A stretch of 46,356 nt of DNA from Paraburkholderia sp. (GTDB taxonomy: Bacteria > Pseudomonadota > Gammaproteobacteria > Burkholderiales > Burkholderiaceae). The notes beneath the pieces are model-generated. The model did not search any database. It worked only from the letters and a program-made list of their open reading frames with translations, and had not been told where the DNA came from. Every line of letters begins with the position of its first letter. Positions within the stretch are counted from its first letter, which is position 1. The translations under genes were made by a program, and so were the position numbers. This document shows, one piece after another, positions 1-7,215 of this stretch. The DNA lies in contig NZ_JAMXLH010000056.1 in NCBI RefSeq assembly GCF_024281035.1, forward strand, positions 1 through 46,356, given 5' to 3'.

Positions 1-588
1 GGAACAGGCCATCTTGCCCACGGCGATCGGGTGCGCGGAAATCTTGTTGATTTCGGCACGCTTTTCACGGTGGCACTTGAAGCAGACGGTCGGCTGCTCT
101 TCCTTGATACGCACAGGGTCAGTCGGGTTGTGAACCACGTGGCAGCTGGTGCAGGCGACGTCGTTTGCCTGGTGCTGGCTACCCGGCCAATGCATGCGCA
201 GACCTGCCTTGTGGCAGACGAGGCACGCTTCGGACTGCGCCTGCGGGCTGATCGGCGTATAGCCGGCGGGCGAGTGCTTGCTGCCGAACACGCGATCGGG
301 CGGCAGGCGATGACCGCCTTCGGTCTTGCCGCTCAGGTGGTTCTGGCTTTCGCCGTGGCAGTCCTGGCAAGCCGGGGTCCTCGAATCGCCAATCGCGCCA
401 TGGGGCGTCTGGTAGATCGAGAGGATCGGTTTCTTTTCAGATTCGTCGTGGCATTTCGTGCAGACCGCGTCACGCTGCTGACGCGTGAGACTCCCCGACG
501 GGGAGTCCTCCGCATGGCTAGCGGACACCAGCCCTAAGGCCAGCATCACGCCGCAAAATACCCCTTTCCACCAATTTTTTGATTTCAT
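1..588 (-). CDS. DmsE/MtrA-type multiheme cytochrome c, partial (runs off left edge)
   Basis: No start-to-stop frame closes inside the window. Reading leftward from ATG at 588 gives 196 codons open to base 1. The product begins with a Sec signal peptide (hydrophobic residues 9-24, cleavage near SHA-ED at about 26). It then carries five complete CXXCH haem sites (VCTKCH at 42-47, ACQDCH, ACLVCH, ACTSCH, VCFKCH), and a sixth cysteine is starting at the edge. Spacing and wording match the DmsE/MtrA decahaem family: periplasmic proteins that pass electrons through an MtrB/PioB porin to or from an extracellular partner. The monohaem cytochrome gene lies 131 bases upstream on the same strand, so the two are probably co-transcribed. 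The haem count beyond the edge and the presence of an MtrB-like porin are inferred. Confidence 0.85.
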   Translation of the reverse strand, partial: MKSKNWWKGVFCGVMLALGLVSASHAEDSPSGSLTRQQRDAVCTKCHDESEKKPILSIYQTPHGAIGDSRTPACQDCHGESQNHLSGKTEGGHRLPPDRVFGSKHSPAGYTPISPQAQSEACLVCHKAGLRMHWPGSQHQANDVACTSCHVVHNPTDPVRIKEEQPTVCFKCHREKRAEINKISAHPIAVGKMACS

Positions 589-691
589 GTCTGCACGTCA
601 TCCCACGTGTCCGCCGTGCTTCGCCTGCGTTTAGTACCACTAAGGGCAGACGCAGCGCGGAGGACAGTTTCAAGAATTTTTATAGGGAAGC

Positions 692-710
692 TACCCGGAC
701 AACCCGGGTA
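692..710 (-). other. Intercistronic hairpin
   Basis: TACCCGG and CCGGGTA form a perfect 7-bp stem with a 5-nt loop, 10 bases past the stop of the monohaem cytochrome. No T-tract follows on the minus strand. It is therefore more likely an mRNA-stabilising or processing hairpin between the two cytochrome genes than a full terminator. Confidence 0.4.
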
Positions 711-719
711 CTCCAGCCG

Positions 720-1079
720 CTATTGAAGCGAGAGGATCCAGTCGATCAGATTCTTGATTTGTGCCATGTCCTTCGGCGGATCCGTTTCGATGATCTTGTG
801 GTTCTCTTCGTGACCATCCGGGAACTTCGCCTTTTCACCGGACGTGACGTGGTGAATCAGCTTGGCCTCTGCATCGGGATTGCCCTTGTACTTCTGCGCA
901 ACCTTCGCCCATGCCGGACCATCCTTGTCCTTCTGAATGGCATGGCAACGGAAGCAGTTGTTCTGGCGGGCGAGTGCCTTGGCGGCGTCAGCATCGGCTG
1001 CCGATGCCGAACCCGATACAAACAACATTCCTGCGGCCAGTGTGGCGACAGCGAGTGAAACGGTAGAAATTGCTCTCAC
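720..1079 (-). CDS. Monohaem class I cytochrome c, periplasmic
   Basis: The 119-residue product has a signal peptide (residues 1-27, ending SASA-AD), one CFRCH haem site near residue 42, and a downstream region rich in Lys and Asp typical of small cytochrome c551/c552-type carriers. The closing segment, IKNLIDWILSLQ, resembles the C-terminal helix of the class I fold. The start is GTG at 1079, with GGAG six bases upstream. It should shuttle electrons in the periplasm, presumably to or from the multihaem cytochrome encoded downstream on the same strand. The ligand Met is not obvious: no Met follows the usual Pro-rich loop except DMAQ near residue 105. Confidence 0.88.
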   Translation of the reverse strand: MRAISTVSLAVATLAAGMLFVSGSASAADADAAKALARQNNCFRCHAIQKDKDGPAWAKVAQKYKGNPDAEAKLIHHVTSGEKAKFPDGHEENHKIIETDPPKDMAQIKNLIDWILSLQ

Positions 1080-1750
1080 GACTTGCTCCTTCGATTGATA
1101 CGAACCAACACCCTCGTCGATGTCATGTTGCTATCCACAGGTTTGTCTTTATTGACCCTGCGGATCCGCCTCAAGACGCCTTTCAATTAACTTACGTTTA
1201 TTAAGTAAGTTCAATGCAACCCGCTACCTCAACGAACGCCTGCAATGATCCACACCTGCAACGTAGCTAACAATATTTATCCCTACGTTCGTTACACCAA
1301 GTTCATTCCTGGTTGCGCTCTATCAATGGCGAATCAGAGAGGTGTTGGCTGTAAATGACATCGCGAAAAGTCATCATTTGTTCGCTTCCCCAATTACCCA
1401 TCGACAGCGAATAAACATCAAATCGTGATAGAACTAACCTTCTTATGAAATGCATGTTTTTTATATCGCTATAGACGGGCGTCGTGACAGGCACATTAAG
1501 CGAAAGGGAGGTCCGTCTTTCAGACTCGGGCGATATAGGCGCTATATGTTTGTTACAGGATGAACGATGTGGACCCGTGTCGCAATTGGGTGTGACGTCA
1601 AGTCACGCAGATCGGATGATTCTTGAAAGCCGTTGCAATGTATAACGTCAATCACAGCGAATAGATGAGTGGAAAAACGATAGATTCAGCTCACTATTTG
1701 TTAGAAGATTCAAAAACGGTTGCGGCTATCACACAGTCATATGGTGACTT
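1080..1750. other. Divergent intergenic region between cytochrome and nsrR-type genes
   Basis: About 670 bases, noticeably AT-richer than the surroundings, with no convincing gene. A 63-codon frame at 1303-1494 (minus) has no recognisable features. Visible sites are the AACTTAC/GTAAGTT dyad at 1189-1211, a half-site AAATGCATGTT at 1448-1458 (one mismatch to the right half of the NsrR consensus), and a perfect dyad ATATAG-GCG-CTATAT at 1533-1547. The region probably holds the promoters of both flanking units. Confidence 0.5.
1189..1211. promoter_or_regulatory. Candidate operator dyad upstream of the cytochrome genes
   Basis: AACTTAC (1189-1195) and GTAAGTT (1205-1211) form a 23-bp dyad with 11-1-11 geometry, 8 of 11 positions symmetric. 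NsrR sites have the same geometry, and an nsrR-type gene lies next door. The base match to the published NsrR consensus is only moderate (7 of 11 and 5 of 11). It sits 110-132 bases upstream of the cytochrome c start. On the minus strand TTGAAC at 1213-1208 could be a -35 overlapping it. Confidence 0.4.
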
Positions 1751-2239
1751 ATGAGACTTACTGATTTTACCGATTACAGCCTGCGGGTCCTGATCTATGT
1801 TGCGGAGCGCAACGACGAACTCACCACCATTCAAGAGATATCCGACTCGCTTTCCATTGCACGAGGGCACGTCGGAAAGATCGTTCACACGCTTGCGCGC
1901 GCTGGTTATCTGAGCACGACCAGAGGCCGGATGGGCGGAATGCGTCTGGGCCGGCCGGCAAACGAAATAACCATTGGCGCCGTCGTTCGCACGACCGAGC
2001 CGGATTTCTGCATCGTCGAATGCTTCAGCGCGGGCGACAACAAATGCGCGATCACGGCGGCCTGCGGCCTGCGAGGCGTGCTGGAGCAGGCTTTGCGCGT
2101 GTACATGGACGTTCTCGACCGATATTCTTTGGCGGACATATCGATTGAACAAGGCACACTGGCACGTCTCATTGCCTGCGCTCCGCCGGTTCGCCCACTA
2201 GTGCATTGCGTTCATGAGTTGGCCGTCATCGAGAGTTGA
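1751..2239 (+). CDS. nsrR: NsrR-type Rrf2-family [Fe-S] transcriptional repressor
   Basis: The 162-residue protein has the Rrf2 winged-helix domain at the N-terminus (MRLTDFTDYSLRVLIY, then LSIARGHVGKIVHTL as the recognition region and RGRMGGMRLGRPA as the wing). A cluster-binding set Cys91-x7-Cys99-x5-Cys105 follows the wing. This cysteine pattern and the FTDYSLR start separate NsrR from IscR. NsrR senses nitric oxide through a [4Fe-4S] or [2Fe-2S] cluster and derepresses NO-detoxification and respiratory genes. The gene diverges from the cytochrome pair, so that pair is a reasonable target. The protein is about 20 residues longer than E. coli NsrR at its C-terminus. GGTGA lies just upstream of the ATG. 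Confidence 0.85.
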   Translation: MRLTDFTDYSLRVLIYVAERNDELTTIQEISDSLSIARGHVGKIVHTLARAGYLSTTRGRMGGMRLGRPANEITIGAVVRTTEPDFCIVECFSAGDNKCAITAACGLRGVLEQALRVYMDVLDRYSLADISIEQGTLARLIACAPPVRPLVHCVHELAVIES

Positions 2240-3416
2240 TCGCGTCGAGCGAAAAAAAATCTTCGCACGTCGCGTGGAATGGCAAATGGTTTCATATCCA
2301 CCGGATTTGCAAACCAAATGGCACTCCGATGGCGGGAGTGAATGACGCGAATTCAAGCACACGATGGCGAAGGAGTTGCATAGGCAACTCGACATATGGA
2401 GAGTTTGAGCGAAATATTACGGCGTGTTACATGACTCGCTCTTCTCGGGGTAATTTCCACACAGCACTTCAGCGTAGTCCGGTTTCTGGCGAATGACGCA
2501 ATTACCATCTTGAAGCCCGGCCGATCGAAAATGGCGCCGCTGTCAGTTTTCTCGCAGCACACTCTAATTCTTAAGAAACCTTAAGTTAAATCGGCGGACA
2601 ATCGATACGCCTTAAGAAATCTTAAGTAATAATCGCGGGCAGCCTCTACTCCTATTTGATCCACTTGCGCAACTGAAAACTGCCCAACGCAATTTGGCCA
2701 ATTCTCAAGCACGGCTGTTCGATTTCAATCCGGCTCCCCATCACGTTATCGACATACCCTGCAGAGTCTGCGGCTTTATGCCCCGAAAAAGCTGTGTAAA
2801 GTACGCACGCGAATCGCTTCTATTCAATCCGGCCATATTGGATCAGCGCCACAAAATCTTCATATTTTCAACGGTATTAGCCCCATGAGGTGACGCACGA
2901 CTTACCGTTGAGCGATTCTCTCGTACGCCCTGGATGCGGCAGTTTGCCCGGCGAATTTGAGTCGATGTCTGTTTGGGAATTGCAATGTACAGCCCGGTTT
3001 TCTTTCAAATCAATTACTGTTGAGCACTGTCGTTGTTCGAACTCTTCTGCCCGGGTCTGGCGAACTGCATCTGGAATTGATCGGTTGTGAACACACCGAT
3101 GGCGGTTGCACGCGCCAGGACGGCCACGCATGTATGCCGCAACAAGAAGACTGGCTGGAGCGAATCCAGCGGCGTGGTGCGGCTTGGCGCGCTATTCAGG
3201 CTCATGCGCCTCGGGATGTCGGCCGCGCTCTTGGCGGAGCTCTATGCGGCTGCCGGTCACTGTCCGGACTGCAACGGTTGTGCCTGGCGTATTCCGCTGT
3301 GTCGTGCGACGATTCGACACCTGGCGGCACACGAATAATCGCGATACAGGCCCTGCCTGTTTGCACACGAGATCACCCGGGGCTGCACCATGCTTGCCCC
3401 GCACCGGAGAATCATC
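2240..3416. other. Gene-poor region, possibly degraded
   Basis: About 1.2 kb with no gene I can support. Several short frames overlap on both strands, none with recognisable motifs, and GC content swings from AT-rich (2240-2880) to GC-rich (3080 onward). A plus-strand frame ending at 3338 contains HCPDCNGC, which might be a metal-related remnant, but I cannot place it in a family. The only clear structure is the pair of CTTAAG direct repeats near 2570-2626. Confidence 0.4.
2570..2626. promoter_or_regulatory. Paired CTTAAG direct repeats (response-regulator-like box)
   Basis: CTTAAGAAACCTTAAG at 2570-2585 recurs as CTTAAGAAATCTTAAG at 2611-2626, one base different and 41 bases on. Each pair places CTTAAG half-sites 10 bases apart. 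This is the arrangement bound by OmpR-family response regulators and resembles the PmrA/BasR box, although that box uses an 11-base repeat. No two-component gene is visible nearby; the next recognisable gene downstream is the broken cupredoxin. Confidence 0.45.
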
Positions 3417-3869
3417 GTGAAGACGGCAAGCATCCAGATGCATTGTCTCGCTCGCATTCGCCAGTACCGCAGTCATGGCGCACGGCCATGGCGAAGCGTC
3501 AGCCGTGGGCAAGGCCGGCGATCCGAATGAGGTGTCCCGCACGAACGCGGTAACCATGCTGGATACCCTGCACTTCAGCCCGGCCGACATCTCCTCAAGA
3601 GAGGCGAAACAATCCGGTTCGTGATCGGGAATGGGGGCGTGCTTCGCCGCGAAATGATGCTGGGCACTGCCGGAGAATTGACGGAGCACGCACAGATGAT
3701 GCGTGCCATGCCGGATATGGTGCATCACGACGCCAACGCGATCACCGTGGACGCGGGACACAGCGGCAAGCTGGTGTGGAAGTTCACCAGGGCGGAAAAG
3801 TTCGAGTTCGCCTGCCTCCAGCCGGGACATTACGAAGCCGGAATGACGGGAACGGTGACCGTGAAGTAA
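3417..3869 (+). pseudogene. Frameshifted copper-binding cupredoxin
   Basis: The C-terminal half (3621-3869) reads MMLGTAGELTEHAQMM and ends FACLQPGHYEAGMTGTVTVK, a type-1 copper site C-x4-H-x4-M as in plastocyanin/azurin-like cupredoxins. The N-terminal half lies in other frames. A GTG at 3417 with GGAGA upstream starts a signal-peptide-like stretch. A frame change near 3435-3450 leads into AHGHGEASAVGKAGDPNEV. A second change near 3592-3600 is needed to reach KRGETIRFVIGNGG. The first copper ligand, normally in KHEMVLG, reads RREMMLG here, so the His is also gone. At least two frameshifts plus a lost ligand point to a decaying gene rather than one sequencing error. It probably once belonged to a copper-resistance locus. 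Confidence 0.75.
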
Positions 3870-3896
3870 CGCGAGGCTGCATGTCGCCTGCGTGAA

Positions 3897-3917
3897 GTGC
3901 CCCGCGTTTCGGGGCAC
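3897..3917 (+). terminator. Hairpin after the cupredoxin pseudogene
   Basis: GTGCCCCG (3897-3904) and CGGGGCAC (3910-3917) form a perfect 8-bp stem with a 5-nt loop, 28 bases past the old stop codon. No T-tract follows. The rest of the gap up to 4212 holds only the prfC terminator. Confidence 0.5.
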
Positions 3918-4080
3918 GCTATAGACACGTGATAGACACGCAATAGGCACGCAAAGGCACGCGGACGGAAAATTCGGCACGTACGCGAGCCGCCCTTGCG
4001 ATCTAGCTTGAGGATGAGGCGCTTCACAGCGCTCTTCTGAATCAGCGCTACTGAATATCGACAGACGCCTGGAACAGATG

Positions 4081-4105
4081 AAAAAAAAGCCAGGTTCCCC
4101 TGGCT
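4081..4105 (-). terminator. Rho-independent terminator of prfC
   Basis: On the minus strand AGCCAGG, loop GGAA, CCTGGCT is followed directly by eight T. It lies 107 bases past the prfC stop codon. Confidence 0.85.
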
Positions 4106-4212
4106 CATCATTTCCATTCAGTAAATCCGGATCGAGCGGCGTCAACCCGATCCGAATTCAACACGACTTCGCCTCAAGAATGACAACGCATCCGTGAGGC
4201 GAAAACGGGCGA

Positions 4213-5814
4213 CTACAAGCCCTTGCGGAACGGTGCGCCCGAGTGCTCGCGCAACTCGTTGAACACGATCTTCGGCCAGGCCTTCTGCGCGACTTCGATT
4301 TCGGAAACGTGCGAAGCAAGGTAAGTCGGCGCGTTCGATGCGTCGTAGGCCATACGGGCCGCGTAGGCATCGGTGAAGCGGCGCAGCTCGGCGGAGTCGT
4401 CGCAGGTAACCCAGCGAGAAAGACGGTAGCGTGCGGGCATGATGCGCACATCCACCTTGTATTCGGCGGACAGGCGGTGCGACACCACTTCGAACTGCAG
4501 CTGGCCGACGGCGCCCAGAATCATCGAGCCCCCATGCAACGGGCGGAACACCTGAATCGCGCCTTCTTCGCCGAGCTGCTTGAGCGCTTCGCCCAATTGT
4601 TTCGCACGCATCGGATCGACCACTTCGATGGTCTGGAAAATTTCCGGTGCGAAGAACGGAAGACCCGTGAATTGAAGATCCTCGCCTTCGGTCAGCGTAT
4701 CGCCGAGGCTCAGCGCGCCGTGATTAGGAATACCGATGATATCGCCAGGGTACGCTTCGGCCACGGTTTCGCGGCGCTGCGAGAGAAAGCTCACAACGTT
4801 GTTCGCGCGGAACGTCTTGTTGTTGCGCGTGATCTTCAGTTGCATGCCGCGCTCGAAGCGGCCCGAGCACACGCGGATAAACGCCACGCGGTCGCGGTGC
4901 GCGAGGTCCATGTTTGCCTGCACCTTGAACACGACGCCCGTGAACTTCGGCTCGTCAGGCTCGACCGGGCGCTGCACGGTCATACGGGCGGACGGCGGCG
5001 GCGCGAGATCGACGAGCGCATCGAGAATTTCTTTCACGCCGAAGTTGTTGATCGCCGAACCGAACAGCACCGGCGACTGCTCGCCTGCGAGGAACGCGTC
5101 GCGATCGAACGTGGGCGTCGCGCCCGTAATCAGCTCGACCTCTTCCTTGGCGCGCTTCCAGTGATAGCCGAAGCGGCGCTCGCCCTCTTCGAAGTCGAGA
5201 GCCTGCAGCGTTTCGACCGCGCCGCCGAGCGTTTCCTCGCCCGCGCGGAACACGCGCACCTGGTCGCGCTGAATGTCGTAGACGCCCTGGAACTCCTTGC
5301 CCATACCGATAGGCCAGGTGAACGGCACGGCGGCCACGCCGAGGTGCTGCTCGATTTCGTCGAGCAGGTCGAGCGGCTCGCGCACTTCGCGGTCGAGTTT
5401 GTTGATGAACGTGAGAATCGGCGTCTTGCGGCTGCGGCAGACTTCGAGCAGCTTGAGCGTCTGCGCTTCCACGCCGTTCGCGCCGTCGATCACCATCACG
5501 GCGGCGTCCACGGCGGTCAGCACGCGGTACGTGTCTTCCGAAAAGTCCTCGTGGCCCGGCGTGTCGAGTAGATTGATGACGGCATCGCCGTACTCGAACT
5601 GCATGACCGAACTCGCGACAGAAATGCCGCGTTGCTTTTCGATCTCCATCCAGTCGGACGTCGCATAGCGATTGCTCTTGCGGCCTTTCACCGTGCCCGC
5701 GATCTGAATCGCGCCCGAAAACAGCAGCAGCTTTTCGGTGAGCGTGGTTTTACCCGCGTCCGGGTGAGAAATGACCGCGAACGTGCGGCGGCGTTTGAGT
5801 TCGGAAACTGACAT
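4213..5814 (-). CDS. prfC: Peptide chain release factor 3 (RF3)
   Basis: RF3 is the translational GTPase that recycles RF1/RF2 from the ribosome after termination. The G1 P-loop SHPDAGKTT is near residue 16, the switch II DTPGHEDF near 87 and the G4 motif NKLD near 142. Domains II and III follow, with the RF3-specific C-terminus ending FRKGL. The length of 533 residues is normal. I chose ATG at 5814 because MSVSELKRRRTF matches the expected N-terminus. A GTG five codons upstream at 5829 is possible; neither has a good ribosome binding site. It is a single gene ending in its own terminator. A 442-codon frame antisense to it is a GC-rich shadow. Confidence 0.96.
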   Translation of the reverse strand: MSVSELKRRRTFAVISHPDAGKTTLTEKLLLFSGAIQIAGTVKGRKSNRYATSDWMEIEKQRGISVASSVMQFEYGDAVINLLDTPGHEDFSEDTYRVLTAVDAAVMVIDGANGVEAQTLKLLEVCRSRKTPILTFINKLDREVREPLDLLDEIEQHLGVAAVPFTWPIGMGKEFQGVYDIQRDQVRVFRAGEETLGGAVETLQALDFEEGERRFGYHWKRAKEEVELITGATPTFDRDAFLAGEQSPVLFGSAINNFGVKEILDALVDLAPPPSARMTVQRPVEPDEPKFTGVVFKVQANMDLAHRDRVAFIRVCSGRFERGMQLKITRNNKTFRANNVVSFLSQRRETVAEAYPGDIIGIPNHGALSLGDTLTEGEDLQFTGLPFFAPEIFQTIEVVDPMRAKQLGEALKQLGEEGAIQVFRPLHGGSMILGAVGQLQFEVVSHRLSAEYKVDVRIMPARYRLSRWVTCDDSAELRRFTDAYAARMAYDASNAPTYLASHVSEIEVAQKAWPKIVFNELREHSGAPFRKGL

Positions 5815-6213
5815 CGAGCTGGGTATCACAGATGAAATTCGGGCAACCGGGCCGCGCGGGCATGGGTTGCTGCAAAGGCGGCGGCGTGGGCGGCCACCCG
5901 GGTCCGGTTACCGGACGGCATCGCAGGGCCGGCGTGGGATCCGGCGCCGCGACGAATAGCACGCACGGTCGGGGAATCATGGCTCACACCGGCGCAAAGC
6001 GGCGCCGCGGACGAATGATACACGGCATTACGGCGTGCGATGAAGAGTTCGATACGCGCGTATGGGCGCCGCGGCGACATCCTGCATGCGACGCATGCAC
6101 GCAAACGCCCTGTGACGCGATGTGCGCGACCCGTGGTGAGCTTTTGCGGGAGCGCGCGGCCCGTGCCGCGCAAGAAGGCTGCCGGCCCGCAATCGCTCGT
6201 GGCGGCCTGCCGG
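5815..6213. other. Intergenic region upstream of prfC
   Basis: About 400 bases with no supported gene. It holds a short hairpin GTCCGG-TTA-CCGGAC at 5902-5916 and one copy of the dispersed 18-bp element at 6135-6152. The prfC promoter must lie here, but I cannot pick out a clear -35/-10 pair. Confidence 0.4.
6135..6152 (+). repeat. Dispersed 18-bp element, copy A
   Basis: GGTGAG-CTTT-TGCGGGAG. It fits the consensus GGTGAG-N4-TKCGGGAG shared with six copies at 39.3-45.5 kb, but is in the opposite orientation. It lies between hns and prfC, outside any gene. Confidence 0.6.
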
Positions 6214-6504
6214 TTAATCCTGGATCAGGAAGCGGTCGCGATTCTTGCCTGCGAGCCAGCCCGGCGCGCGGCCGCGGCCGCTCCACGTTTCACCGGTTTT
6301 CGGATTCCGGTAGCGGGCCGGCAGCGGCTTCTTGCGCGGCGCAGCCGCGCGACTCGAGAAGCCGAGTTCTTCGGCCGTGATGTCGTACTCGGCAATTTTT
6401 TCCTTGATCTCGGCGATTGCCTGCGCAATTTCTTTTTCGCGTGCCACCGCAACTTCCTTGTGGAGCTTTTCCAGTTGGGCGGTCAATTGCTTGTAGCTCG
6501 GCAT
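6214..6504 (-). CDS. H-NS-family nucleoid protein (Bv3F/BpH3 type)
   Basis: The 96-residue protein has an N-terminal coiled-coil oligomerisation region (residues 1-45, rich in E, K and A heptads), a short basic linker, then the C-terminal DNA-binding module YRNPKTGETWSGRGRAPGWL. In H-NS proteins this module inserts the RGR loop into the minor groove of AT-rich DNA. Such proteins silence AT-rich and horizontally acquired genes, and Burkholderiaceae carry many paralogues. The leader is unusual: a perfect 13-bp inverted repeat ends inside the Shine-Dalgarno sequence (GGAG). The start ATG at 6504 is well placed. Confidence 0.93.
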   Translation of the reverse strand: MPSYKQLTAQLEKLHKEVAVAREKEIAQAIAEIKEKIAEYDITAEELGFSSRAAAPRKKPLPARYRNPKTGETWSGRGRAPGWLAGKNRDRFLIQD

Positions 6505-6516
6505 GAGAAGTGATCT

Positions 6517-6553
6517 CCAGAATGGTCACACGACAGCATTGTGACCATTCTGG
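6517..6553 (-). promoter_or_regulatory. Perfect 13-bp inverted repeat covering the hns ribosome binding site
   Basis: CCAGAATGGTCAC (6517-6529 as its complement) and GTGACCATTCTGG (6541-6553) are exact inverted copies around an 11-nt loop. In the hns-like mRNA the 3' arm ends CCATTCTGG and the SD is GGAG, so the stem takes up the GG of the SD. The structure starts 12 bases upstream of the ATG. It could act as an RNA switch, or as a DNA operator for a dimeric protein. Confidence 0.75.
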
Positions 6554-6608
6554 CGTCAAAGAGTGCCGAATTGCGTCTTTTTTTTCCTCAGTACAGCAAT
6601 CCATTGCG

Positions 6609-6836
6609 CTATCGCAGCGTCTGGCGGCGCATGCTTTCGCGCACGCGTGTCTCAAGCGCGTGGAGCGCATCGCGCAGCCGCTTCACACGCTCCGTCTGCG
6701 AAGGCGTCAGATTCGCGCACAGCACCGATTCGAGCCGCCCGCGCCAATACGAAAGCGGAATGCGGTCCTGCCCTGAAAGTCGTGCAATGACATGTTCCAG
6801 ATGCTCGATATCCCTTTCCAGTTGATGGTGATTCAC
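6609..6836 (-). CDS. Small hypothetical protein, helical
   Basis: The 75-residue product from GTG at 6836 begins VNHHQLERDIEHLEHVI and is almost wholly helical, with Leu, Arg and Glu periodicity suggesting a coiled coil. GGGGG lies 6 bases before the GTG, which is why I prefer it over an ATG at 6863 that would add nine residues. It is on the same strand as the H-NS gene, 104 bases upstream. I recognise no family. A role with H-NS is possible but unsupported. Confidence 0.55.
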   Translation of the reverse strand: MNHHQLERDIEHLEHVIARLSGQDRIPLSYWRGRLESVLCANLTPSQTERVKRLRDALHALETRVRESMRRQTLR

Positions 6837-7215
6837 TGTTGCCCCCGGGTTATGACAAGCCATTTAAAGACACGCCCGCGGGCGCATCTACGTATTTTCG
6901 GTTTGCGCTGCTTCTTTTAAGCGATGTCCGGGCATTTTTCCCGATTGGCGTTTATGCCGGATTCGTTACGGATAATGGCACGCGCGCATGGCAAAAATCT
7001 GTCGCGCATGCCTGAGAAAACCAATCCCGTGATTGTGCTTATCCGCCGACCATCCGCGGTTGTCCGTTGGCTACCGCACTGAAGCTGGGCGCCACGTCTG
7101 CGAGCCTGACGACGCATCGACGACAAACCCACTCGAGAGTAACGACGGCTATTGAACCTGTACATTCCTCATTTGTGGAAAAATATGCTCCGCGCATTTT
7201 TGCGGACAACAGGCG
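6837..7215. other. Divergent intergenic region
   Basis: About 380 bases, moderately AT-rich, between the small minus-strand gene and the LuxR-type gene. I see no gene, repeat or clear promoter. Confidence 0.4.

Noticed and set aside
1303..1494. 63-codon minus-strand frame in the nsrR gap
   Set aside because: It has AT-rich composition unlike the neighbouring genes and no ribosome binding site or recognisable motif.
3192..4145. 317-codon minus-strand open frame
   Set aside because: It covers the cupredoxin pseudogene antisense and crosses the prfC terminator. No start signal or family is visible.
4243..5571. 442-codon plus-strand open frame
   Set aside because: It is antisense to prfC, which has clear family motifs. 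The frame is His/Arg/Ala-rich, as expected from the complement of GC-rich coding DNA.
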